DNA of 64,000 nucleotides. Source: Fallopia convolvulus. Its lineage: Eukaryota; Streptophyta; Magnoliopsida; Caryophyllales; Polygonaceae. The notes below the pieces were generated by a model. It made no database searches and was not told the DNA's origin. It saw only the letters and a list, made by a program, of their open reading frames with translations. The stretch spans positions 19,262,501 to 19,326,500 of the forward strand of contig OZ024724.1 of the NCBI GenBank assembly GCA_964016875.1, given 5' to 3'. This document shows positions 1 to 10,460 of this stretch, in pieces. The position numbers were made by a program, and so were the translations under genes. Position 1 is the stretch's first letter, and every line of letters begins with the position of its first letter.

Positions 1-343
1 CCAAGCAAATCCAAACGCAAACTCAGGATGAGATGAGTTAAGCATAGTAGAAGCCGATTGGACAGAAAAATCTCCATCTGAAGATGGAAGCCAGACTAAC
101 CGATCCGAAGATGGTGAAATAGGAATTTTGATATCTGAAATTAAATCAATTAAAAAGTCAGGCAAAATTAAATGTGGCTTAGCATAATCCCAGGAATGAT
201 GAGAGATTATAAAAGAAGAGACTTTTAACTTAATATTAATATTATCAAAATAAGGAAATAAATCAACATTTGGAATCCAAGGGTCCGTCCAAAAATTAAC
301 AGACTGACCATTTTCAATAGTCTATAAGATACCTTTAGAAAAC
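1..343 (-). mobile_element. LINE, C-terminal part (RT zinc-binding region)
   Basis: Read on the minus strand this encodes the region downstream of a plant LINE reverse transcriptase. It includes a stretch of the form GQSVNFWTDPWIP and, further on, DRLVWLPSSDGDFSVQSAS, which match the zf-RVT region of plant LINE ORF2. It continues the LINE at 1210-1980 across the solo LTR and runs off the left edge of the window. The frame is open over most of this part, so decay is moderate. Confidence 0.85.
339..343. repeat. Target-site duplication AAAAC, left
   Basis: AAAAC at 339-343 is repeated at 1210-1214, exactly flanking the TG...CA solo LTR. It marks a 5-bp integrase duplication. Confidence 0.85.
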
Positions 344-1209
344 TGATGTGAACCCCGTTGGGAGATTCACAAGAGGATCGATCTTGGACTCGTAAATGGT
401 CTTCTCTTGTGGATTTGGATAGGTTTGATCCGAATTAACGACTAGACTTTGGGATGAGAAAGAAGTAAAAGGGTGAGAAGGTGATCTCTTTTGAGGGAGA
501 TCGGGAGAATATGGGATGAGAAGAGAATTTGGGTTGACGCCTTTTAGAAATAGTTCTGGAGAGATCTCGACAGCATAACGTTAGTTCATTCAAAGCGTAA
601 AGATTACAATGAGAGGAGGCTCCTATTTATAGAGGAGCTCCTAGAAAACCCTAAGGAGGCGTGGGGGCTAACTAGGGTTACACATGCAAGTGGCCCAACG
701 TTAGGCCCAAGCCCATAAATCAAAACAATAATAGAAATGACATAAATAGAAAAGGTTCGAAAAGGAAATAGTACTAAAAGTAGTAAAAACGGATAGTGGT
801 CATGGTGGCCATGTCGCGAGTGTCGCGACAAGGCCGTGACAAGGCTGGCGCGGCGCGACAAGGGCGTCGGCGTGCCCGTGCACGCGCAAGGGCTGTCGCG
901 ACACGCTAGGCGTGGCACGACAAGGCCAAGGCGTGGGCATGGCGGGTGGTACCGAGACTTGGGACTCGGTACCGAGGGCGTGGGACTCGGTAGTACCGAG
1001 GGCTGGTGCGTCGGTAACAGAGGCGCGACGCAAGAACCTCATGTGCCGACGCCGGGTTGGCCCGGCGCTGGCACGACTCGAGCGGTCGGGGTCGTGGTGC
1101 TGATGGTGAGGCGGACCACGGATCTTGGCACGAGTCGTACGGAGCTGCGGATTAGCCCAAGGGGGTCGCCACGGTCTCGGGACTCTAGGGCTAGGGCAGG
1201 CACACATCA
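344..1209 (-). mobile_element. Solo LTR (866 bp)
   Basis: The segment starts TGATGTG and ends CACATCA, is flanked by AAAAC on both sides and interrupts a LINE whose reading resumes on the other side. No internal domain is present, so it is a solo LTR left by LTR-LTR recombination. On the minus strand a TATAAATA box (624-631) is followed by a typical LTR leader, which gives the orientation. The part at 780-1200 is GC-rich. It differs in sequence from the LTRs of elements A and B, so it is another family. Confidence 0.85.
624..631 (-). promoter_or_regulatory. TATA box of the solo LTR
   Basis: On the minus strand this reads TATAAATA inside CCTCTATAAATAGGAG, the usual form of a plant LTR promoter. 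It could still drive read-through transcription to the left. Confidence 0.55.
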
Positions 1210-1980
1210 AAAACTTATCCCTAATATTCATTAATCTCCCAAATTGCCAAGAGCAATTTTTCTTCTCGAATTGAAAAAGCGAAAGAGTACCGAGATATTT
1301 TTCGGAAATTATACAAACCCAGTAATTATGGGGAGAGGTCAAAATTTTCCAAAGGAGCTTCATTTGAAGGGACAAATTATTATTCTCAACTGAACGAAGG
1401 CCCATACCCCCAGACTCTTTAGGAGAACAAATTTTATCCTAATTAATAAGGGGATGATGATTGGGTTGGAATTTATTCCAAAAAAAAGATTTGTTTACTT
1501 TATCAATATCACAAAGAATTCCCTTAGGAAGAAGGAAGCTCTGCATTAAATAATTTACCTGGCCTAAAAGGTTGGATTGAATATGAACAGCCCGACCAGC
1601 CTGAGAAATAGAATTTGCTTTCCATTGAGATAATTGTTTTTTAAGTTTAGTAATAGATTCTAAAAACATAGAATTTTGCACCATACCTTTAAGGATAGGA
1701 ATACCCATATACTTTTCCATCGAGGTAGTAATCTGAATATTCAGCACACTAGCAAGTGAAAGAGCTGAAATTCGAGAAATATTTTTAGAAACCTGAAAGC
1801 TACTCTTATGGTAATTATTTGAAAGACCCGAGATTCTTGTAAAATTATCTAGAAAACATTTGATATAGTTAATATTTGCGTGAGATGCATTTGCAAAAAG
1901 AAGAGTATAATCAACAAAACTGAGGAAGGGTAAACACGTACCATTCTTAACTAATTGGATACCAACAAATTTAGAATCTA
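1210..1980 (-). mobile_element. LINE reverse transcriptase, C-terminal half
   Basis: Minus-strand translation gives the second half of a plant LINE RT. There is a block around the catalytic box at about 1900-1930, which reads FVDY where YADD or FADD is expected, so the active site is lost. It is followed by KYMGIPILKG, a QAGRAVHIQSNL-like stretch and PKESGGMGLRS, all characteristic of plant non-LTR RTs. The LINE is split by element A between 1980 and 15361 and by the solo LTR at 344. It is an inactive remnant. Confidence 0.9.
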
Positions 1981-1985
1981 GAGTT
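1981..1985. repeat. Target-site duplication GAGTT (element A, left)
   Basis: GAGTT at 1981-1985 recurs at 15356-15360, directly after the terminal CATCA of the 3' LTR. It defines the insertion of element A to the base. Confidence 0.95.
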
Positions 1986-2754
1986 TGATGATGTCCAAAA
2001 CAGTAAAAGCAAAAAGTGGGCCCAGAGGGACCCCCACAGGCAATTTAGGGACCCACATCCATGTCCGATTATTTAAAAACAAAACTCCCGACGGATGCGA
2101 GGTCTCTCAACATTCCGGGACGAGGTCTCGACCTCGTCACCGACTCTACTAATACACCCGCCCGCTCGAACCAATTACCAGCGACCTCACTCCCGAACCA
2201 ATCACCAGCAACCTCACTCCCAAACCAATCACAAGTGACCTCACTCGTGGACCAATCAAGAACCCTTATTTCGGGCATCCCACATCGAACATTGGCCTAA
2301 ACTCGGCCCCCCAATTCTCTATAAATAGAGAAGAACCTCGTAGGAAGAAGAGGTCGAAAAACCACTTGAACTCAAGAACTCTCTTGCTTGTTAAAGATCG
2401 ACGTGATAGGAACATCGTCAAAAGACCTCGCTACAGACAGGAGAAACCCACAAAAAGACCCCAACGTCGCGCAGGGACCTCGTTCACGCCTAAAACCTCA
2501 CTACAGAAACTCACAAAATTCTCTACATCATACCCTCAAATCTACCTCGCCCTAGAATCGAGCTCGCAACATTTAGGTGCGATCTCGGAACCTTGTAGGA
2601 GGTCTAGGTGTGATTCTCAAAGTTGTACATCAACCTCGTAGGTTTGTAACCTTGCTACCACGGAAAAATCATAAATAAAGGAGCAAGTGTTTGCACTCAA
2701 ATATAATACTCTTGTTTCTTGTCTCGTAGCGTAGCCGTTATTCGGGTTTCATCA
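1986..2754 (+). repeat. 5' LTR of element A (769 bp)
   Basis: It begins TGATGATG and ends TTTCATCA. A TATAAATA box lies at 2320-2327 and an AATAAA polyadenylation signal at 2674-2679. The middle (2160-2260) has several near-repeats of an ACCAATCAC-type motif with CCAAT boxes. It pairs with the 3' LTR at 14586-15355. Confidence 0.95.
2320..2327 (+). promoter_or_regulatory. LTR TATA box (element A)
   Basis: TATAAATA within CTCTATAAATAGAG, about 30 bp upstream of the likely transcript start near 2350. It is conserved in the 3' LTR and in both LTRs of element B. Confidence 0.7.
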
Positions 2755-2755
2755 C

Positions 2756-2773
2756 TGGCGCCGTCTGTGTGAA
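2756..2773 (+). other. Primer-binding site of element A
   Basis: Directly after the 5' LTR the sequence TGGCGCCGT (2756-2764) matches the complement of the 3' end of tRNA-Asp including CCA over about 9 bases, then diverges. In element B the site reads TGGCACCGT, one mismatch. Confidence 0.6.
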
Positions 2774-2835
2774 CCTCTTCATCCTAAGCAGCTTCCCATT
2801 TTAGTGCAAACCTTGATTCCTAAAACCCCCTCAAA

Positions 2836-4133
2836 ATGGCTTGTCCAAACAATTTCTTCCCCCAACATCCCGACAATATGGCTGAGACCCCTCCATGGAC
2901 GACGGCAGGTCCGTCAGGATACCCTTTTGTGGTCCCGCCAGGCTGGACATACAACGTTCCACAAAACCCATACCCGTTCCAGGGGTATGAACAGGGTGGC
3001 GCTCCTTTCAACCAGTATCCCTACCCGGGGTACGGGCAGTACCAACAGGGCCAAGCTCCCCCATATGTCCCGATCCCCTCCCATGGGCAACCTCACTCCG
3101 AGTACGTGCCCGCATATGTCCCGGGCTATATGCCGGGGCAGGAGGCGCCCACGAACGGATCCACCACGGAGAGACCCTCCCGAGATCCGATGCAGATCTC
3201 GCTATCCCGTTCGCGACGTGCAGAAAGGCGCGACATGGAGCTGTCCGAAACAGCGGCAAGCGCGCACGCCCTCTGGCAAGGTCAAAGTCGAAGTCTGCTC
3301 GCCTATCCGTCGAGAGTGGATACAAGAATCCCTTCGTGCCCGAGATCCAAGAGGCACACATGCCCAAAGGTTTCCATTGGCCGCAAATGGGACTTTACGA
3401 CGGCACGGCCAACCCCGAAGACCACATAAAACACTACGTCGTCCAGATGAATGTCAACTCCTACAATGACGCCATTTTCTGTCGAATCTTTCCGACCACT
3501 CTGGACAAGGCGGCAATGACGTGGTTCACCAGCCTTAAGGTCGAGTCGATAGCCTCGTTTTCCCAGCTATGCGAGTCCTTCGTTGGTCACTTCAACGGCT
3601 CAAGAAAGCGCAAGAAGAACATGCGCGATCTCCGTGGCATTGAGCAGGGAGAGAACGAGAAGCTGGGTACCTTTTTTACAAGGTTCACCACCGCGGTCGC
3701 TGAGATTGCGCAAATCGACGAGGCCTCGGTACGCGACATCCTCATGGGCAACCTTCGCCAGGGAGATTTCAAATGTCGCATTTTTCTCAAAAATCCGACC
3801 ACATATGAGAGCTTGTGTGCTCGGATCACGGCGCAGGTCTACGCCGAGGACGCTGCCAGCTAGAGCTCGCGACCGAGGACCGACAAGGAAATCGTGACCG
3901 AGGCTAAGGGAAAAGCTAAAGTGGCTGCGCCGGCCGCGAGGGACGCGTACATGACACAAACTCACGACCGGTGTGCCGATTACAAAAGCAACAACAACAA
4001 CAAAAGCAACAACAATAACAGAGGCAACAACGACAATAGAAACAACAACCGCTACGACAACCGTGGCGGTGGGCGTTGGAGCTGCTTCGGCGGGAAGCCA
4101 CGAGGTTACAGAGGCAAAGGTGGCCCCAACTAA
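2836..4133 (+). pseudogene. gag: gag of element A (broken)
   Basis: The start at 2836 (MACPNNFFPQ) fits a short leader after the primer site and is matched by MDCPNN in element B. The N-terminal ~130 residues are rich in P, Y, G and Q. The retrotransposon gag domain follows (3360-3860), containing GFHWPQMGLYDG, TTLDKAAMTWF and CRIFLKNPTTYESL. A basic, Asn-rich tail (about 3970-4110) replaces a normal zinc knuckle; I see no CCHC box. Breaks: a -1 frameshift near 3266 relative to copy B, a TAG at 3861-3863 where B has CAG, and a TAA at 4131-4133 where B has TAC. Gag would form the virus-like particle; this copy cannot make it whole. Confidence 0.85.
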
Positions 4134-7100
4134 AACCCAAACGAGAAAAAATGCGCCAACCCCGCATCGGGGGTCAACCTCGTGCAGCGTGAACCAACCC
4201 GGTCCCGACCAAGCAACGCAGAGCAGCAAGCTCCTCCGAGACCATCGCGCTCCGGACAAGCCACGACGCCCGATGGATGCATCAACACCATCTCGGGTGG
4301 ACCCTCGCTGGCGGGTTCGAGCCAGGCGGAAAGAAAAAGATACGCGAGGGCAAGTCACCATGAGCCCTCGGTATACAGCGTGACACAAACCTCACGGTCC
4401 CACGTGGGTATGGCCTTCACCTTCGAGGACGCCGAGGGACTCCATATGCCCCACTCTGACCCCCTGGTGATACACGCTCAATTGGGCTCGAAGATAGTGA
4501 AGCGGATACTGGTGGACACGGGTTCCTCCGTGGACATCATGTATTTTGGCGCTTTCGAGCAGCTGGGGATCTCCGCGACATCCTTGAGGCCCTACGCTGG
4601 GAAGCTCACCTCCTTCTTGGGAAACGAGGTCGATGCCGCTGGTCTTATAGACTTGTGGATGACCCTCGGAACTGGCTCGACAACGAGAACCGAGGTGATA
4701 GAGTTTACGGTGGTGCACTTGCCCTCGGCCTACAATGCAATCATCGGGAGAGTCTCCTTGATGAAATTCCAGGCGGTGGTCTCTATCTACCACCTTAAAA
4801 TGAAGTTCCCCACCAGCGGAGGTGTCGGAGAGGTGAAGGGAAACCAAGAAGAGGGCCGCGTCTGCTACATGACCTCGGCTAAACAAAAATGCTCTGTATT
4901 CATGGTAGAGACTTCAGGCGAAGCAGACCTCGAGGTCCTAGATTTCACAATACCCACTCCCGAGACAGAAAGAAGGGTGATTACCCCCTTCGAAAATAAA
5001 TCAGAGAAGATCTACCTCGGGGGTTGCCTCACCGGGGATGCAACAGCGTCACTAGAGGCCCTGCTTGCTGGGTCCCGCGACGTGTTCGCCTGGACTACAA
5101 AGATCTCCGAGGTATGCCTCGGACATTGGCCCAGCACTCCCTAAACATCGACGTCGCCATTCGCCCTGTGGTGCAGCGTCGAAGAAAAATGAACGAAGAA
5201 AGGGCAACCGCCGCAAATGAAGAGGTGGCCAAGCTGCTAGCCGCAGATTTCATACGCGAAGTCCAGTATCCGAAGTGGCTGTCCAATGTCGTATTGGTCA
5301 AAAAGGCCAGCGGCAAGTGGCGGATGTGTGTAGACTTCAAGGACCTCAACAAGGCATGCCCCAAAGACAGCTACCCTCTGCCCTCGATCGATGCACTTGT
5401 AGATTCGACTGCTGGGCATGAGGTCCTGAGTTTCCTCGACGCCTACTCGGGGTACAACCAGATCTCGATAAATCCTCGTGACGAGGAGGAGACGTGCTTT
5501 ATCACCCAGGGGGGACATACTGTTACAAGGTCATGCCGTTTGGCCTCAAGAACGCCGGGGCCACATTCCAACGCCTCATCGATCGGGTTTTCAAAGACCA
5601 CCTGGACAGGAACGTATCCGCCTACGTTGACGACATCGTGGTACGGAGCAAGGGCCTCGAGGTGCACCTGGCTGACCTCGCCGAGGTTTTCACCACCCTC
5701 GGACACCACCAGCTCAGCCTGAACCCCAAAAAGTGCGTTTTTGGCGTGTCCTCGGGGAAGTTTTTGGGATTCATGATCAGCGAACGCGGAATCGACGTCA
5801 ACCCCGCCAAAATAGAATCTATCCTCGCAATGAGGTCTCCCCGATCTCGTACCGAGGTACAAAGACTCAACGGCGCTGTAAATTACTTGGGGAGGTTTTG
5901 CTCCCGCCTAGCGGACAAGTCCCTCCCATTCTTTGCCGCCCTCAAAAAGAATGACAAGTTCGTCTGGGACGAGAGACTCGAGACTGCTTTCTCCGAGTTA
6001 AAAATCTTCCTCACCAAGCTCCCCACCTTGTCACCTCCACATGCGGGCGAAGACTTGCAACTATATGTGGCGGTGAGTCCCGAGACCGTCAGCGCGGTGC
6101 TCACAAGAGAAGCCATGCACCCGGTATACTTTGTGAGTCGCGTGCTCCAGCCTGCGGAGCAGAGATACTCCCCAACAGAAAAGATGGTGCTGGCTGTAGT
6201 GACCGCCGCAAGGCGTCTACGCCCATACTTCCACGCACATCCCATCCAGGTTCTCTCAGACCTCCCACTCCGTCAAATTCTACATCAGCCCGCTCTCTCC
6301 GGACGTATGACCAAGTGGGCCGTCGAGCTCTCCGAGTTCGACATCAATTACCTCCCGAGAACCGCGATGAAGGGACAAGCCCTCGCTGACTTTATGGTGG
6401 AGGTCACCTTCCCCGAGACAGACACAAGCTCGGACGAATGGAAAGTGTTCGTTGATGGCTCACGATGTGACGCCGGTGGCGGGGCCGGGGTATTCCTCGT
6501 TGGCCCCTCAATCGAGACGGAGTATGCTCTCAACTTCGCCTTTGATGCCACCAACAACGACGCCGAGTATGAGGCCATGATCGCCGGGATCGAGATGGCG
6601 CTACTTAACGGAGCCCGCAAAATCAGGGTCTACACAGATTCCGAATTGGTGGCACGACAACTCAACGGCCAATACGACACCAGGACAGGTTTTCTGCCCG
6701 CCTACCAAGCAAAAGTCAAGGCCTTGGTCTCATGCCTAGAAACCTTCGCAGTGGAGTCAATCCCGCGGGCCTCAAACACAAAAGCAGATGCCCTCGCCAG
6801 GTTAGGCTCCGCGCTTCCCTTGGATGTGGGGAACCGTGTGATGGTGGAGAGAAGGCTCTCACGAAGCGTCGATAGCGAGGTCATGTCCATAAGGACCGAG
6901 GACTGGAGGTTCCCGATAACGAGGTATATACAAAGCGGCACCCTCCCAGAGGACCCCGCGCTGGCCAGGAAACTAAAAATGCAAGTTTCCCGCTACTGCG
7001 TCGTCGGCGACCAGCTTTATCGCCGGGGTTACGCTGAACCCAACCTGCTGTGCATACCACCCGAGACCACGGACCACGTTCTCTACGAGGCCCACGAGGG

Positions 7101-8118
7101 AGTTTGTGGAGGACACCCGGGGTGGAGGTCTTTGGCACACAAAATCGTCCATTTGGGGTACTTCTGGCCCACTCTCCGACAAGACGCAAGGGCTTACGTC
7201 CAAAGATGCGTTGGATGCCAGAAACACGAGAACGTCTAGCACACCCCGACGGCTCCCCTCCGCAGCATTCACGCGCCATGCCCATTCGCAATGTGGGGAA
7301 TGGACATTTTAGGCCCTTTTCCTAAAGCTGCTGGACAAGTGCAATACATATTGGTCATCGTGGACTACTTCACGAAGTGGATCGAAGCACAGGCAATGGC
7401 AAAAATCACCGGGGCAAAGGTCTGCGAATTCCTATGGAAGAACCTCGTCTGCCGTTTCGGTGTCCCCATGACAATCATGACCGACCATGGCCCCCAATTC
7501 GATTGCGAAGAGACTCGGACTTTCTGCTCTGAACTGGGCATCGACCTTAAATTTTCCTCTGTGGCTCATCCCCAGTTCAATGGCCAGGTAGAAAACGTTA
7601 ATGCCCGCATCCTAACAGACCTCAAAAAGCGCCTAGGCATGGCACAAGGCCGCTGGGCCGAATTACTCCCACTCGTCCTCTGGACGTATCGCACGACCTC
7701 GCGTCGCGCAACGGGCGAGACCCCCTTCGCTCTTACCTACGGGGCGGAAGCCCTCGTTCGCGTAGAAACCCTGATTCCATCGACAAGGGTGTACAACTTC
7801 GACGAAAAAGAAAACGAGGCCAACCTCAAGGTCGAACTGTAGTTCCGAGATGAAATCCGCGAGGTGGCGGACCTGCGCTCTAGAGAATACAAGCGGCGTG
7901 TCGCCGTGTATCACGACAAGAAGGTCAGACCTCGCACCTTGGCCACGGGAAACCTCGTGCTAAGACGCACCGAAGGGGGCAAATTGGACCCTAACTGGGA
8001 AGAACCCTACATCCTCGAAGAAGAAGTCGCGCCCGGGGCTTTCAAACTCAGGGACGATGAGGGGCGCACACTGAGCAAAACGTGGAACGTCGCGCGACTC
8101 AAAAAATTATACAGGTAA
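4134..8118 (+). pseudogene. pol: pol of element A: PR, RT, two RNases H, integrase (broken)
   Basis: Domains in order: aspartic protease with DTGSS (DTG at 4515-4523); reverse transcriptase (about 5180-5900) with KWRMCVDF, PLPSID and YVDD; a gypsy RNase H (about 5990-6390); a second, archaeal-type RNase H (about 6430-6830) with FVDGS, YEAM, YTDSE and TKADALA; integrase with an HHCC finger (7090-7230), WGMDILG, TDHGPQF and QVENVNAR; and a C-terminal domain ending at 8118. It follows gag in the same frame. Breaks: frameshifts near 5095 and 5507, TAG at 7237-7239 and TAG at about 7840. The first RNase H reads VAVS where gypsy enzymes have DAS, so its first catalytic Asp is missing, as in copy B. 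Confidence 0.9.
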
Positions 8119-8195
8119 AAACTCGAAACCTCGTTGTTCCTCACAGTAGGTAAATAAAGGATTGCAGGCTTTTCTAAAAAGGCTCCCTCCCTGAA

Positions 8196-10080
8196 AAGTT
8201 CCACCCCTCGCTTCACGCTTGGGGTTGGAGAATCTCGTTGAAAAGTTCCACCCCTCGCTTCCCGCTTGGGGTTGGAGAATCTCGTTGAAAGAAGTTCCAC
8301 CCCTCGCTTCCCGCTTGGGGTTGGAGAATATCGCTTGAAAGAAGTTCCACCCCTCGCTTCACGCTTGGGGTTGGAGAATCTCGTTTGAAAAAAAGTTCCA
8401 CCCCTCGCTTCCCGCTTCGGGTTGGAGAATCTCGTTGAAAAGGCCCACCCCTCGCTTCCCGCTTGGGGTTGGAGAATCTCGTTGAAAGAAGTTCCACCCC
8501 TCGCTTCACGCTTGGGGTTGGAGAATCTCGTTTGAAAAAAAAAAGTTCCACCCCTCGCTTCACGCTTGGGGTTGGAGAATCTCGTTGAAGAGTTCCACCC
8601 CTCGCTTCCCGCTTGGGGTTGGAGAATCTCGTTGAAAGAAGTTCCACCCCTCGCTTCCCGCTTGGGGTTGGAGAATCTCATTGAAAAGGCCCACCCCTCG
8701 CTTCACGCTTGGGGTTGGAGAATCTCGTTTGAAAAAAAGTTCCACCCCTCGCTTCCCGCTTGGGGTTGGAGAATCTCGTTGAAAAGGCCCACCCCTCGCT
8801 TCCCGCTTGGGGTTGGAGAATCTCGTTGAAAGAAGTTCCACCCCTCGCTTCACGCTTGGGGTTGGAGAATCTCGTTTGAAAAAAAAAAGTTCCACCCCTC
8901 GCTTCACGCTTGGGGTTGGAGAATCTCGTTGAAGAGTTCCACCCCTCGCTTCCCGCTTGGGGTTGGAGAATCTCGTTGAAAGAAGTTCCACCCCTCGCTT
9001 CCCGCTTGGGGTTGGAGAATCTCGTTGAAAAGGCCCACCCCTCGCTTCCCGCTTGGGGTTGGAGAATCTCGTTTGAAGAAAGTTCCACCCCTCGCTTCAC
9101 GCTAGGGGTTGGAGAATCTCGTTGAAAAGTTCCACCCCTCGCTTCCCGCTTGGGGTTGGAGAATCTCGTTGAAAGAAGTTCCACCCCTCGCTTCCCGCTT
9201 GGGATTGGAGAATCTCGTTGAAAGAAGTTCCACCCCTCGCTTCCCGCTTGGGGTTGGAGAATCTCGTTGAAAAGGCCCACCCCTCGCTTCCCGCTTGGGG
9301 TTGGAGAATCTCGTTTGAAGAAAGTTCCACCCCTCGCTTCACGCTTGGGGTTGGAAAATCTCGTTGAAAAGTTCCACCCCTCGCTTCCCGCTTGGGGTTG
9401 GAGAATCTCGTTGAAAGAAGTTCCACCCCTCGCTTCCCGCTTGGGGTTGGAGAATCTCGTTGAAAAGGCCCACCCCTCGCTTCCCGCTTGGGGTTGGAGA
9501 ATCTCGTTGAAAGAAGTTCCACCCCTCGCTTCACGCTTGGGGTTGGAGAATCTCGTTTGAAAAAAAAAAGTTCTACCCCTCGCTTCACGCTTGCGGTTGA
9601 AGAATCTCGTTGAAAAGTTCCACCCCTCGCTTCCCGCTTGGGGTTGGAGAATCTCGTTGAAAGAAGTTCCACCCCTCGCTTCCCGCTTGGTGTTGGAGAA
9701 TCTCGTTGAAAAGGCCCACCCCTCGCTTCCCGCTTTGGGTTGGAGAATCTCGTTTGAAGAAAGTTCCACCCCTCGCTTCGCGCTTGGGGTTGGAGAATCT
9801 CATTGAAAAGTTCCACCCCTCGCTTCCCGCTTGGGGTTGGAGAATCTCGTTGAAAGAAGTTCCACCCCTCGCTTCCCGCTTGGGGTTGGAGAATCTCGTT
9901 TGGAAGAAGCTCCACCCCTCGCTTCCCGCTTGGGGTTGGAGAATCTCGTTGAAAAGGTCCACCCCTCGCTTCACGCTTGGGGTTGGAGAATCTCGTTGAA
10001 AAGTTCCACCCCTCGCTTCCCGCTTGGGGTTGGAGAATATCGCTTGGAAGAAGTTCCACCCCTCGCTTCCCGCTTGGGAT
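8196..10080 (+). repeat. Tandem array in element A (~39 units of ~49 bp)
   Basis: About 39 direct copies of a 48-50-bp unit, each with CACCCCTCGCTTCCCGCTTG followed by GGGTTGGAGAATCTCGTT and a short variable A-rich spacer. Variants of the spacer and of CCCGC/CACGC recur in order, giving a higher-order repeat of about 344 bp (7 units), clearest between 8213-8647 and 8560-8991. The array lies between the end of integrase and the 3' end of the antisense gene. Long open frames through it on both strands are by-products of the repeat. Element B has only ~14 units. Confidence 0.95.
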
Positions 10081-10460
10081 ACGAACGAGGTTCGTGGACC
10101 CCCTAAGACGCCAGGATTCGCGGACGGTTATTTTTAGGTTGGAACGAACTTCCAGAACAACGAGGTCCGAACAGAGGCTCACGACTTCGTTGCAGGACTA
10201 CAACGCCCGGTGTGGTCCGAGCCCCACAAAAGATGTGACACTCGAACCATGGGGTTGGACGGTACGCAAGAAAAGTCTAAAACAAACAAACGAACAAGCA
10301 TAGGAAAAGAAAGTAACACAAGGCATAAAGAAGAGGATGTTAAAGAAGAGGATGTTTTGATTACAGACCCCGTAGGGTCACCCAAACAAAAAAAAAAGAA
10401 AAAAGAAAGAGATGTTTTAATTACAGACCCCGTGGGGCCACCAAAAAAAAGAAGAGGTCT
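10081..10460 (-). other. 3' flank of the antisense gene in element A
   Basis: No coding sequence is seen. It contains two direct copies of a motif GATTACAGACCCCGTAGGG (about 10357-10378 and 10417-10437) that also occur twice in element B (54437-54458 and 54488-54508). They probably lie in the 3' untranslated region of the antisense transcript. Confidence 0.45.

Noticed and set aside
800..1405. Minus-strand open frame of about 200 codons
   Set aside because: It crosses the border of the solo LTR and the LINE; only the N-terminal part is LINE RT. It is not a gene.
2061..2300. 79-codon frame in the LTR, repeated at 14661-14900
   Set aside because: It lies wholly inside the LTRs of element A, in the CCAAT-type repeat region. 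It has no similarity to a known protein and is explained by LTR identity.
8196..10080. Direct repeats with spacers that superficially resemble a CRISPR array, and long open frames on both strands (up to 363 codons)
   Set aside because: This is a plant retrotransposon. The spacers are short, repeated variants, not unique sequences, and the open frames follow from repetition of a 49-bp unit without stops.
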